NCBI GenBank assembly: GCA_017542425.1
Contig: JAFXXH010000004.1
Location: 62,001-126,000 of the forward strand
Reading direction: 5' to 3'
Length of the DNA stretch: 64,000 nucleotides
From: Oscillospiraceae bacterium
Lineage (GTDB): Bacteria > Bacillota > Clostridia > Oscillospirales > Oscillospiraceae
In this document: positions 25,345 through 33,517 of the stretch, in pieces
Layout of the letters: each line of letters starts with the position of its first letter
How positions within the stretch are numbered: the stretch's first letter is position 1
Position numbers and translations under genes: made by a program
The notes under the pieces: generated by a model
Told to the model about the DNA's origin: nothing
What the model saw: only the letters and a program-made list of their open reading frames with translations
Database searches by the model: none

Positions 25345-26730
25345 TCAGATGTTGCCGGGGGCTTCCCGTCCCGCGATCCACCGCGCCACATGGATGCCGC
25401 TGGCGGAGGCGTGGGAGAGGGAGTGGGTGATGCCGGAGCAGTCGCCGATGACGAACAGGCCCTCGTGGCGGGTCTGCAAATGCGCGTCCAGCGCCACTTC
25501 CATGTTGTAGAACTTGACCTCCACGCCGTAGAGCAGGGTGTCGATGGTGGCGGTGCCGGGGGCGATCTTGTCCAGGGCGTAGAGCATCTCAATGATGCCG
25601 TCCAGGATGCGCTTGGGGATGACCAGGCTCAGGTCGCCGGGGGTGGCAGAGAGGGTGGGGACGGTGAAGCAGTCGCGCATCCGCTCGGCGTTGCTGCGGC
25701 GGCCCTGGATCAGGTCGCCGAAGCGCTGGACGATGACGCCGCCGCCCAGCATATTACTGAGCCGGGCGATGGACTCGCCGTAGCCGTTGGAGTCCTTGAA
25801 GGGCTCGGAGAAGTGCTTTGCCACCAGCAGGGCGAAGTTGGTGTTCTCCGTCTGCCGGGCCGGGTCCTCGTAGCTGTGGCCGTTCACGGTGACAATGCCG
25901 TTGGTGTTCTCGGTCACCACCGCGCCCCGGGGGTTCATGCAGAAGGTCCGCACCAGGTCGCCGTATTTCTCCGTGCGGTAGACGATTTTGCTCTCATACA
26001 GTTCGTCGGTCAGGTGGGAGAAGACCTCGTAGGGCAGCTCCACCCGCACGCCGATGTCCACCCGGTTGCTCTTTGTGGCGATGTCCAGGGCCTTGCAGAC
26101 CCCCTGCATCCACTTGCTGCCGCTGCGCCCGGCGGAGATGATGCAGCGCTTTGCCTCGAAGGATTCGTCCCCCGCCGTGACCCGGTAGCCGTTTTCCAGC
26201 TTTTCCACGGTGTTCACGGTGGTGCGGAAGCGGAAGTCCACCTGGGGCGTCAGCTCGTTGTAGAGGTTTTCCAACACCACATAGTTGATGTCCGTCCCCA
26301 GATGGCGCACGCTGGCGTCCAGCAGATGCAGCCCGTGGCTGAGGCACTCCTTTTTCAGCCGGGTATTGGCGGTGGAATAGAGCTTCGTGCCCTGCCCGCC
26401 GTGGGAGAGGTTGATGTCGTCCACATAGCGCATCAGCTCCAGCGCCCGCTGCTTGCCGATCAGCTCATGCAGGGTGCCGCCGAACTCGTTGGTGATGTTG
26501 TACTTGCCGTCGGAGAAGGCCCCGGCCCCGCCGAAGCCGTTCATGATGGAGCAGGGGACGCAGCCGATGCAGCTTTTGACGCGCTTGCCGTCGATGGGGC
26601 AGCGGCGGCGGTCCAGCGGGTGCCCCGCCTCCAAAACCAGCAGCTTCAGCTCCGGGGCCAGCCGCCGCAGTTCGTAGGCGGAGAAGATCCCCCCCGGTCC
26701 CGCGCCGATGATGATCACGTCATAGTTCAT
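25345..26730 (-). CDS. FAD-dependent oxidoreductase of the COG2509 type
   Basis: This 461-residue flavoprotein has a Rossmann FAD-binding start (YDVIIIGAGPGGIFSAYEL) and a second FAD contact near the C-terminus (GLFVIGDCSGITHSLSHASASG). The region CPIDGKRVKSCIGCVPCSIMNGFGGAG carries four Cys residues. The pattern matches the uncharacterised NAD(P)/FAD-dependent dehydrogenases common in Clostridia. The substrate is unknown. GAGG lies 9 bp upstream of the ATG. It reads in the same direction as obgE, 40 bases downstream of it, and may share its transcript. Confidence 0.85.
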   Translation of the reverse strand: MNYDVIIIGAGPGGIFSAYELRRLAPELKLLVLEAGHPLDRRRCPIDGKRVKSCIGCVPCSIMNGFGGAGAFSDGKYNITNEFGGTLHELIGKQRALELMRYVDDINLSHGGQGTKLYSTANTRLKKECLSHGLHLLDASVRHLGTDINYVVLENLYNELTPQVDFRFRTTVNTVEKLENGYRVTAGDESFEAKRCIISAGRSGSKWMQGVCKALDIATKSNRVDIGVRVELPYEVFSHLTDELYESKIVYRTEKYGDLVRTFCMNPRGAVVTENTNGIVTVNGHSYEDPARQTENTNFALLVAKHFSEPFKDSNGYGESIARLSNMLGGGVIVQRFGDLIQGRRSNAERMRDCFTVPTLSATPGDLSLVIPKRILDGIIEMLYALDKIAPGTATIDTLLYGVEVKFYNMEVALDAHLQTRHEGLFVIGDCSGITHSLSHASASGIHVARWIAGREAPGNI

Positions 26731-26769
26731 GGGTAAAACCTCGATTTCTTTGTATGCTTCGGGGTTCCG

Positions 26770-28059
26770 TCAGCTTTGGTATTCAAACTCCAGGTCGTAG
26801 ATGCTCACGGTGTCCCCGTCCCGGACGCCCAGTTCCTCCAGCCGCTGGAAGACCCCTGCCTCCCGGAGCACCCGGTCGAAGTAGAGGCGGCTTTCGTAGT
26901 CCCCCAGGTTGACCCGGGCCAGCAGACTTTGCAGCCAGGGCCCCTCCACAGACCAGTAGTCCGCGTCCAGCTTCCGGTATTCCAGGGCCCCACTGGTGTC
27001 CACCTGGGGCAGCGGCGGCACATAGTCGGCCTCGTAGCGCCGGATGGGGGGCAGCTCCGAGAGCATCCCGGCGGCGGCCAGCATCAGCTCTTTCGTCCCC
27101 TGCATGGTGGCGGCGGACAGCTCGAAGAAGCGGCAGCCCTGGGCCTCCACATGCCGCCGGAGCCGCTCCAGCCCCTCCCGGCCTTCCGGCGCGATCAGGT
27201 CGCACTTGTTGGCCGCCACAAGCTGGGGACGCTGGGCCAGTTCCGGGGAGTATTGCCGCAGCTCGGTGTTGATGGTTTCGAAGTCCTCCACCGGGTCCCG
27301 GCCCTCGCTGCCCGCCGCGTCCACCAGATGAATCAGCAGACGGCAGCGGTCGATGTGGCGGAGGAAGTCGTGCCCCAGCCCCGCGCCCTCGCTGGCCCCC
27401 TCGATGATGCCGGGGATGTCGGCCATGACGAAGCTGACGCCCTCCCGGACGTAGACCACGCCCAGGTTGGGGAAGAGGGTGGTGAAGTGGTAGTTGGCGA
27501 TCTTGGGGTGGGCCTTGCTGACTGCGGAGAGCAGGGTGCTCTTGCCCACGTTGGGGAAGCCGATCAGCCCCACATCGGCCAGCAGTTTCAGTTCCAGCAC
27601 GATCTCCCGGTCCTCGCCGGGCAGCCCCGGCTTGGCGAAGCGGGGGACCTGGCGGGTGGGGGTGGCGAAGTGCTGGTTGCCCCAGCCGCCTTTCCCGCCT
27701 CTGGCCACGACGAAGGGCGCATCGTCGCTCATGTCGTGGAGAATGCCGCCGGTGGCCTTGTCCCGGAGCAGGGTGCCCCGGGGGACCTGGATGGTCAGAC
27801 TCTCGCCGTCTTTCCCGGAGCAGCGCTTGCCCTGACCGTTCATGCCGTTGCCCGCCACATACTTCCGCTTGTAGCGGAAGTCCATCAGCGTGCGCATATG
27901 GTCGTCCACGACGCAGACGATGTCCCCGCCGCGCCCGCCGTCGCCCCCGTCGGGGCCGCCCGCCGCCACGTATTTCTCCCGGTGGAAGGCCACCGCACCG
28001 TCGCCCCCGCGCCCGGCGACGACGCGGATGGTGGCTTTGTCGATGAAAGATGAAGCCAT
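26770..28059 (-). CDS. obgE: Obg GTPase (ribosome-associated)
   Basis: This essential GTPase is involved in 50S ribosome maturation and stress response. The glycine-rich Obg fold (residues 1-158, IRVVAGRGGDGAVAFHREKYV) is followed by the G domain with GFPNVGKSTLL (G1), DIPGIIEGASEG (G3) and ANKCD (G4), and then a C-terminal OCT domain ending in GDTVSIYDLEFEYQ. The length is 429 residues. The start codon shares one base with the stop of the preceding GNAT gene, suggesting translational coupling. It belongs to the conserved rplU-rpmA-obg cluster. Confidence 0.97.
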   Translation of the reverse strand: MASSFIDKATIRVVAGRGGDGAVAFHREKYVAAGGPDGGDGGRGGDIVCVVDDHMRTLMDFRYKRKYVAGNGMNGQGKRCSGKDGESLTIQVPRGTLLRDKATGGILHDMSDDAPFVVARGGKGGWGNQHFATPTRQVPRFAKPGLPGEDREIVLELKLLADVGLIGFPNVGKSTLLSAVSKAHPKIANYHFTTLFPNLGVVYVREGVSFVMADIPGIIEGASEGAGLGHDFLRHIDRCRLLIHLVDAAGSEGRDPVEDFETINTELRQYSPELAQRPQLVAANKCDLIAPEGREGLERLRRHVEAQGCRFFELSAATMQGTKELMLAAAGMLSELPPIRRYEADYVPPLPQVDTSGALEYRKLDADYWSVEGPWLQSLLARVNLGDYESRLYFDRVLREAGVFQRLEELGVRDGDTVSIYDLEFEYQS

Positions 28060-28529
28060 TATAGCACCTCAGGTCGTAAATCAAATCGGAAGACGCAGAC
28101 GCGCTCCAGGCCATGCTCGCGCAGATCATTGTTCTCCGGCAGCTCCGCGATCTCCAGCAGCGCGCCGCCCAGCCGCTCGCAGGTGCGGCGGGAGGCGCGG
28201 TTCTCAGGATCGCAGGTGATATAGACATATTCCATACCGTGCGCCGCCGCCAGGCGGAACAGAATGCGGCAAGCCTGGGCAGCGTAATGGTGGCCCCGGT
28301 GGGCTTCGTCGATCCCATAGCCGATGTGCCCGCCGTAATAGACCCGCCGGATATAGCCGACGCGGAGCGTGCAAGCTCCGAGTCTTTCGCCACTGCGCGT
28401 GCAGATGTCGAAGTGATAGCTTGGCACCTTCTGCCGCTCCGGGGGCGCGTCGGTGACCGCGTCGGTGAAGCGCGTCAGCACCAGCATCAGCGTGTCGGAG
28501 CTGAGCAGGGACGTATCGGAAAAGCGCAT
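28059..28529 (-). CDS. GNAT-family N-acetyltransferase
   Basis: This 156-residue acetyltransferase has the GNAT acetyl-CoA loop seen as YGIDEAHRGHHYAAQACRILF and the later motif CDPENRASRRTCERLGG, which is typical of the RimJ/RimL-like subgroup that modifies protein N-termini or small molecules. The ATG at 28529 is chosen because AAAGGAGG precedes it; the longer frame to 28550 would overlap that site. It sits between rpmA and obgE, where Firmicutes do not usually have a GNAT gene. A ribosomal-protein target is possible from context only. Confidence 0.82.
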   Translation of the reverse strand: MRFSDTSLLSSDTLMLVLTRFTDAVTDAPPERQKVPSYHFDICTRSGERLGACTLRVGYIRRVYYGGHIGYGIDEAHRGHHYAAQACRILFRLAAAHGMEYVYITCDPENRASRRTCERLGGALLEIAELPENNDLREHGLERVCVFRFDLRPEVL

Positions 28530-28555
28530 CTGCGTCGCCTCCTTTCTCATAGAAA

Positions 28556-28580
28556 GAGCCCGGACGATCTGTCCGGGCTC
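28556..28580 (-). terminator. Hairpin between rpmA and the GNAT gene
   Basis: A 10-bp perfect GC-rich stem (28556-28565 with 28571-28580) with a five-base loop is followed on the minus strand by TTTCT. It probably terminates much of the ribosomal-protein transcript and lowers expression of the downstream GNAT and obgE genes. Confidence 0.7.
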
Positions 28581-28594
28581 GAAAGCTCATCTCG

Positions 28595-28855
28595 TTACTG
28601 CGCCAGCTCGTAGACAGAGACCTTTTTGCGGTCCTTGCCCAGACGCTCAAACTTCACGTTGCCGTCCACAAGGGCGAACAGCGTGTCATCCTTGCCCTTG
28701 CCCACATTGGTGCCGGGGTGGATTTTGGTTCCGCGCTGTCTGACGAGGATGTTGCCGGCCAGGACGAACTGACCGTCGGCTCTTTTGGGACCCAGACGCT
28801 TGGACTCGCTGTCGCGGCCGTTTTTGGTGGAGCCCATTCCTTTCTTGTGTGCCAT
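28595..28855 (-). CDS. rpmA: 50S ribosomal protein L27 without N-terminal extension
   Basis: L27 reaches toward the peptidyl-transferase centre. The 86-residue protein begins directly with [22 protein letters not shown], with AGGAGGTG 9 bp before the ATG. Most Firmicutes L27 proteins carry a short N-terminal extension that is cleaved by the protease Prp, whose gene lies between rplU and rpmA. Both the extension and that gene are absent here: only 45 bp separate rplU from rpmA. The remaining sequence ([21 protein letters not shown]) is canonical. Confidence 0.97.
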   Translation of the reverse strand: MAHKKGMGSTKNGRDSESKRLGPKRADGQFVLAGNILVRQRGTKIHPGTNVGKGKDDTLFALVDGNVKFERLGKDRKKVSVYELAQ

Positions 28856-28900
28856 TGCGTATTACACCTCCTGTGTCAATCAATAAAACGCGGGACTCGT

Positions 28901-29218
28901 TCAGGCGTTGATGGTTTCGATCTGCACCTTGGTATAGGGCTGTCTGTGGCCCTGCGTGCGGCGATAGCCCTTCTTGGGCTTCATCTTGTAGACGCGGATC
29001 TTGCGGCTTCTGCCGTTCTTCTCGACCTTGGCGGTCACGCTTGCCCCGTCCAGCACGGGAGCGCCGAAGCGGGCGGCGTCGCCGTCCACGACTGCCAGCA
29101 CCTGGTCGAAGGTCACGCTGTCGCCGGCCTCGGCGTCCAGCTTCTCGATAAAGAGCACGTCACCCTCGGCAACACGGTACTGCTTGCCTCCGGTCACGAT
29201 GATCGCGGTTTTGCTCAT
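28901..29218 (-). CDS. rplU: 50S ribosomal protein L21
   Basis: This early-assembly 23S rRNA-binding protein has 105 residues. The canonical start [23 protein letters not shown] and C-terminal [22 protein letters not shown] are present. It is the first gene of the rplU-rpmA-GNAT-obgE cluster and is preceded by a promoter and a structured leader. Confidence 0.97.
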   Translation of the reverse strand: MSKTAIIVTGGKQYRVAEGDVLFIEKLDAEAGDSVTFDQVLAVVDGDAARFGAPVLDGASVTAKVEKNGRSRKIRVYKMKPKKGYRRTQGHRQPYTKVQIETINA

Positions 29219-29340
29219 TCCTGTTGCACCTGCCTTTCTGTTGCAGACTCGCTCTCAAGGCGGCCCCGCCCCGGGCGGAACGCTTTGCGGCCTTTTCAAT
29301 GCGGCCTTAATAATCTATCAGTTTTCTCCGCAGTTGTCAA
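29219..29340 (-). promoter_or_regulatory. Promoter and GC-rich leader of rplU
   Basis: On the minus strand TTGACA (29335-29340) and TAGATT (29312-29317) with a 17-bp spacer form the promoter. The roughly 90-nt leader that follows contains paired GGCCGC runs and a CCGCCCGGGGCGG stem. Many Firmicutes have an autoregulatory L21 leader RNA here; whether this folds into that structure needs a covariance-model search. Confidence 0.6.
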
Positions 29341-29367
29341 GCTTTTTTTCACAGCTTTCCAACGGTT

Positions 29368-30957
29368 TCAGCTTTCGTACAGGTGCATGTATTCGTCGTA
29401 GTGCATCATCCGGTCGATGCACCCGTCCGGCGTCAGTTCGATGATGCGGTTGGCCACAGTCTGGGTCAGCTCGTGGTCGTGGCTGGTGAAGATGACGTTG
29501 TAGGGGAACGCGGTCAGGCCGTTGTTCAGGGCCTGCACCGCCTCCAGGTCCAGGTGGTTGGTGGGCTGGTCCAGCAGCAGCACGTTGCGTCCCTCCAGCA
29601 TCATTTTGCTCAGCATACAGCGCACCTTCTCGCCCCCGGACAGCACCTTCACAGACTTGTAGACCTCGTCCCCGGAGAAGAGCATCCGCCCCAGGAAGGT
29701 GCGCAGATAGCTCTCCCGCTTGTCGGCGGAAAACTGCCGCATCCAGTCGATCAGGTTCTCGTCGTGTCCGGCGAAGAAGTGCTCGTGGTTCTTGGGGAAA
29801 TAGCTCTGGCTGGTGCTGACGCCCCACTTGATCGTCCCCTCGTCCGGCTCGATCTCCCCGGCCAGAAGCTGGAAGAAGGTGGTGACGGCGATCTCGTTGG
29901 CCCCCAGAATGGCGATTTTGTCCTCCCGGTTCATGGTGAAGCTGACGTTGTTGATCAGTTTCACCCCGTCCACGGTCTTGCTGACGCCCTCCACGAAGAG
30001 CCGGTCTTTCCCCGGCTCCCGCTCGGCCTTGAAGCCCACCCAGGGATAGCGGCGGGAGGAGGCGGGCAGCTCCTCCACCGACAGCTTCTCCAGCAGCTTC
30101 CGGCGGCTGGTGGCCTGGCGGGACTTGCTCTTGTTGGCCGAGAAGCGGGCGATGAAGCTTTGCAGCTCCGCGATCTTCTCCTGGGCCTTGCGGTTCTGGT
30201 CCCGGACCAGCTTCTGCATCAGCTGGCTGGACTCGTACCAGAAGTCATAGTTGCCCACATACATCTTGATTTTGCCGTAGTCGATGTCCACGATGTGGGT
30301 GCAGATGTTGTTCAGGAAGTAGCGGTCATGGCTCACCACCAGCACCGTGCCGTCGTAGTCCAGCAGGAAGTTTTCCAGCCAGACCACGCTGGCCAGGTCC
30401 AGGTTGTTGGTGGGCTCGTCCAGCAGGATGATGTCCGGGTTGCCGAACAGCGCCTGAGCCAGCAGCACCTTCACCTTCTGGCGCGGGTCCATGGCGGCCA
30501 TCTGCGTCTGATGCAGCTCCGTGGGGATGCCCAGGCCCTGCAGGAGCCGGGCCGCGTCGCTCTCGGCCTCCCAGCCGCCCAGCTCCGCGTACTGTTCCTC
30601 CAGCTCCGCCGCCCGCAGGCCGTCGGCGTCGGAAAAGTCCGGCTTTTCGTAAATGGCGTCCTTCTCCTTGCCGATCTCATAGAGCCGGAGATTGCCCATG
30701 ATGACGGTCTCCAGCACCGGGTAGGCGTCGTACATGGTCTGGTTCTGTTTCAGGACGCTCATGCGGGCCTTTTGGTCGATGTACACCGCGCCCTTGGTCG
30801 GCTCGATCTCGCCGGAGATGATTTTCAGCAGCGTGGACTTGCCCGCTCCGTTGGCCCCGATGATGCCGTAGCAGTTGCCCCGGGTGAATTGCAGGTCGGC
30901 CTGGGAAAACAGCACCTGGCCGCCGTATTGCAGCGTGAGATTGTCAACTGTGATCAT
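29368..30957 (-). CDS. ABC-F translation-factor-like ATPase with one degenerate ATP site
   Basis: This soluble protein has two ABC domains joined by a linker and acts at the ribosome in this family (YkpA/YbiT-like group). Domain 1 has intact Walker A GANGAGKST and Walker B LLDEPTNNLD, but its signature reads AMDPRQKVKV instead of LSGGQ. Domain 2 has a good signature LSGGEKVR, but Walker A is GANEIAVTT (Lys replaced by Val) and Walker B is LLLDQPTNHLD (catalytic Glu replaced by Gln). Thus the site formed by Walker A1 and signature 2 is intact and the opposite site is disabled throughout. It has 529 residues. Part of this asymmetry is typical of the group; the missing lysine goes further. Confidence 0.92.
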   Translation of the reverse strand: MITVDNLTLQYGGQVLFSQADLQFTRGNCYGIIGANGAGKSTLLKIISGEIEPTKGAVYIDQKARMSVLKQNQTMYDAYPVLETVIMGNLRLYEIGKEKDAIYEKPDFSDADGLRAAELEEQYAELGGWEAESDAARLLQGLGIPTELHQTQMAAMDPRQKVKVLLAQALFGNPDIILLDEPTNNLDLASVVWLENFLLDYDGTVLVVSHDRYFLNNICTHIVDIDYGKIKMYVGNYDFWYESSQLMQKLVRDQNRKAQEKIAELQSFIARFSANKSKSRQATSRRKLLEKLSVEELPASSRRYPWVGFKAEREPGKDRLFVEGVSKTVDGVKLINNVSFTMNREDKIAILGANEIAVTTFFQLLAGEIEPDEGTIKWGVSTSQSYFPKNHEHFFAGHDENLIDWMRQFSADKRESYLRTFLGRMLFSGDEVYKSVKVLSGGEKVRCMLSKMMLEGRNVLLLDQPTNHLDLEAVQALNNGLTAFPYNVIFTSHDHELTQTVANRIIELTPDGCIDRMMHYDEYMHLYES

Positions 30958-30982
30958 AGCGTTCTCCTATTGTCCATGTAGT

Positions 30983-32098
30983 TTACCGGGCCAGGGTCTG
31001 GAGGTTCGTGTCCTCCACGAAGTTGTGGACGCTGTAGCACACCAGCACCCGGTCGATGTCCTGCTCCCGGATATAGTCGTAGAGGTCCTCCCGGAAATAG
31101 CGCAGGTCCAGGATGTGCAGCTGGGAAAAGTGGGGGTAGAGGAAGGGACTCAGGGAGTCCATGAAGCTGTCCCGCAAAATCAGCAGCCGCTCCCCGGCCT
31201 CGCCCGTCTCCACGACCAGGCGCGGCGTGTTGCCGCCGTAGAAGTAGGAATACTTGTCCCGCTGCTCCAAAAAGCGCTCCACATACAGCGCCCCGACTTC
31301 CGCCGCGCCCTGGGAGTAGTTGGTGATGCGGGCGTCTCCCTGGTTGACATAAGTGATGAGCAGGTCGGGCTTGACCCAGGAGAAGCCGGAACTGGACCAG
31401 GCCGTGCCGTAAAAGCGCTCGCTGGCCACATGGGGGCTGTAGTCCGAGAGGGGCAGGGGGGTGTAGCCCAGGGCCGGACCCAGGGCGGCGTAGCCGTAAT
31501 AGGCCCCCAGGGTGGTCCAGTGGTGGTCCGTGCGGTAAAAGACGGCCTCGTCCCGGTGGGCCTCCAGGGCGGCACAAAGGTCCAGCGTTTCGCAGTCCGC
31601 GGCTGCATAGGCCGCTGCGATCACGTCCTTCTGGCTGTCGTTGGGGGCTCCGTCCGGCAGCAGTTCCCCCCACAGTTCGGCGGAGGAGGGCACCAGCGCC
31701 AGGGTCACGGGCACGCCCGCCCGGGCGCTGAGGGCGTTCACATGGGCGATCTGCGCCCGCAGCGTCTCCGGCTCCGGCGCGGTGAAGCACTCCAGCAGCG
31801 TGTCTCCGGCGCAGAGCCAGACGCCGTTGTTTTCCGACTTGCCCGAAGCCAGCTCCGCGGCGGCTTTCAGGGTGATCCAGTCGTCCCGCAGGGGGAACTG
31901 GTCGTTGACATAACGCTCCGCCGCCGTGGTGAACTTCCCGGCGAACAGGGCGGAGAGGGTGAAGCGGGGGGCGGTCTGCAGGCTGCGGTTCTCCCGCTCG
32001 GAGAAGCTGCGGTCCGGCAGGGCCAGGTGCAGGACGAAGAACGCGCCCAGAAACAGCAGGAAGATCAGAATCTGCCAGAATGCGCTGCGTTTCAGCAT
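30983..32098 (-). CDS. DHHW-family protein, AlgJ/AlgX-like acyl-transfer partner
   Basis: This 371-residue protein has one N-terminal membrane anchor (FWQILIFLLFLGAFFVLHLAL) and an extracytoplasmic SGNH-like domain with the motif YRTDHHWTTLGAYYGY that defines the DHHW family. A later LILRDSFMDSLSPFL carries the Ser of the catalytic site. It would complete transfer of an acyl (probably acetyl) group to a surface glycan, with the MBOAT protein encoded just upstream supplying it across the membrane. I prefer the ATG at 32098 because GGAGG is 11 bp upstream; a GTG at 32110 overlaps that site. Confidence 0.85.
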   Translation of the reverse strand: MLKRSAFWQILIFLLFLGAFFVLHLALPDRSFSERENRSLQTAPRFTLSALFAGKFTTAAERYVNDQFPLRDDWITLKAAAELASGKSENNGVWLCAGDTLLECFTAPEPETLRAQIAHVNALSARAGVPVTLALVPSSAELWGELLPDGAPNDSQKDVIAAAYAAADCETLDLCAALEAHRDEAVFYRTDHHWTTLGAYYGYAALGPALGYTPLPLSDYSPHVASERFYGTAWSSSGFSWVKPDLLITYVNQGDARITNYSQGAAEVGALYVERFLEQRDKYSYFYGGNTPRLVVETGEAGERLLILRDSFMDSLSPFLYPHFSQLHILDLRYFREDLYDYIREQDIDRVLVCYSVHNFVEDTNLQTLAR

Positions 32099-32120
32099 GA
32101 AAGGGGTCACCTCCGGGGAC

Positions 32121-33515
32121 TCAGAATCGGAAATAGAGGAAGGGGTTGTAGGAAGCGTTCACCAGATAGGCGGTGGATAGCACCAGCGCGGCCAGAACCA
32201 GCACCGGCGTCAGCACGTTCCGCGCCCGCTCCGGGAGCTTCCAGTACAGGGTCTTGCCCAGGGGCAGCGCGGCCAGCGCGCCCAGCAGCAAAATCACGGC
32301 GTTGCTGCGCAGAGCATAGAGGTCGAAAGCGCTGAAAAGCCCGCTGCCGCCGCCGAACATGGCCCCGTAATAGCCCAGCGCGGCCCCCAGGTCCGTCAGG
32401 TTGAAGATCACCCAGCCCAGCACCACGACCAGCAGCAGATAGAGGTGGGAGAAGACCCCCGCCTTTTCCAGCAGCTTCCCCAGGAAGCGCTTCTCCAGCA
32501 TCAGGAACAGGGCGTAGTACAATCCCCAGAGCAGAAAGCTCCAGCTGGCCCCGTGCCAGAAGCCCGTCAGGGCCCAGACGATCAGGATGTTCAGCATCTG
32601 CCGGGCCAGCCCCACCCGGTTGCCCCCCAGGGGGATGTAGACGTAGTCCCGGAACCAGGTGCCCAGGCTCATGTGCCAGCGCCGCCAGAACTCCGTCACG
32701 CTGCGGGAGAGATAGGGGTAGTTGAAGTTCTCCAGAAACTCAAAGCCCAGCATCCGCCCCAGGCCGATGGCCATGTCGGAGTAGCCGGAGAAGTCAAAGT
32801 AGATCTGCAAGGCGAAGGCGGCCGCCCCCAGCCAGGCCCCCAGGGCGCTCAGCTCCCCCGGCGCTTTCGCCGCGTACACGTCCCAGAGCGCGCCCACGTT
32901 GTTGGCGATCAGCACCTTTTTGGCTAGGCCCACGGTGAAGCGCCGGACGCCGGAGGCGAACTGTTCCGCGCCCCCGGCCCGGAAGGCCAGCTGGTCGGCG
33001 ATGTCCTTGTAGCGGACGATGGGTCCGGCGATGAGCTGGGGGAACAGGGCCACGAAGGTGCCGAAGCGGACGTAGTTGCGCTGCGGCTCCGCGTCCCCAC
33101 GATACACGTCGATGGGGTAGCTCATGGTCTGGAAGGTGTAGAAGGAGATGCCGATGGGCAGGGCTACGTTCAGCACCGGCACCGTGAGGCCGGGGATGCG
33201 GCTCAGGGTGGCGGCGAAGAGGTCGTAGTATTTGAAAAAGCCCAACATGGCCAGGTTCAGCACAATGTCCCAGACCAGCACGGTTTTGGCCTTTTTCGGC
33301 TGGGTTTCCCGGCAGCGAGCCACCAGCAGCCCGGCGGTGTAGTTCAGGGTGATGGAGAAGACCATCAGGAGGATGTAAACCGGTTCCCCCCAGCCGTAGA
33401 AGACCAGGTTCACCGCGAACAGCCAGACGTTGCGCCAGCGGGCGGGCACGAGATAGTAGACCGCCAGGACGACGGGCAGATAGAAAAAGAGGAAGGTGGT
33501 GCTGGAAAAAACCAT
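32121..33515 (-). CDS. MBOAT O-acyltransferase, AlgI/PatA-like
   Basis: This 464-residue polytopic membrane protein of the membrane-bound O-acyltransferase family has ten or more hydrophobic segments. The family signature is clear: NYPYLSRSVTEFWRRWHMSLGTWFRDYVYIPLGG and the catalytic His in ALTGFWHGASWSFLLWG. It moves acyl groups across the membrane for O-acetylation of peptidoglycan, teichoic acid or exopolysaccharide. The downstream DHHW gene is its expected partner. The stop of the recombinase gene lies only two bases upstream of its start, an apparent operon of unrelated functions. Confidence 0.92.
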   Translation of the reverse strand: MVFSSTTFLFFYLPVVLAVYYLVPARWRNVWLFAVNLVFYGWGEPVYILLMVFSITLNYTAGLLVARCRETQPKKAKTVLVWDIVLNLAMLGFFKYYDLFAATLSRIPGLTVPVLNVALPIGISFYTFQTMSYPIDVYRGDAEPQRNYVRFGTFVALFPQLIAGPIVRYKDIADQLAFRAGGAEQFASGVRRFTVGLAKKVLIANNVGALWDVYAAKAPGELSALGAWLGAAAFALQIYFDFSGYSDMAIGLGRMLGFEFLENFNYPYLSRSVTEFWRRWHMSLGTWFRDYVYIPLGGNRVGLARQMLNILIVWALTGFWHGASWSFLLWGLYYALFLMLEKRFLGKLLEKAGVFSHLYLLLVVVLGWVIFNLTDLGAALGYYGAMFGGGSGLFSAFDLYALRSNAVILLLGALAALPLGKTLYWKLPERARNVLTPVLVLAALVLSTAYLVNASYNPFLYFRF

Positions 33516-33517
33516 GG

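Noticed and set aside
29219..29340. rplU leader as a confirmed L21 leader RNA
   Set aside because: GC-rich pairing is present, but I could not verify the consensus fold by eye, so it is listed only as a promoter with possible leader.
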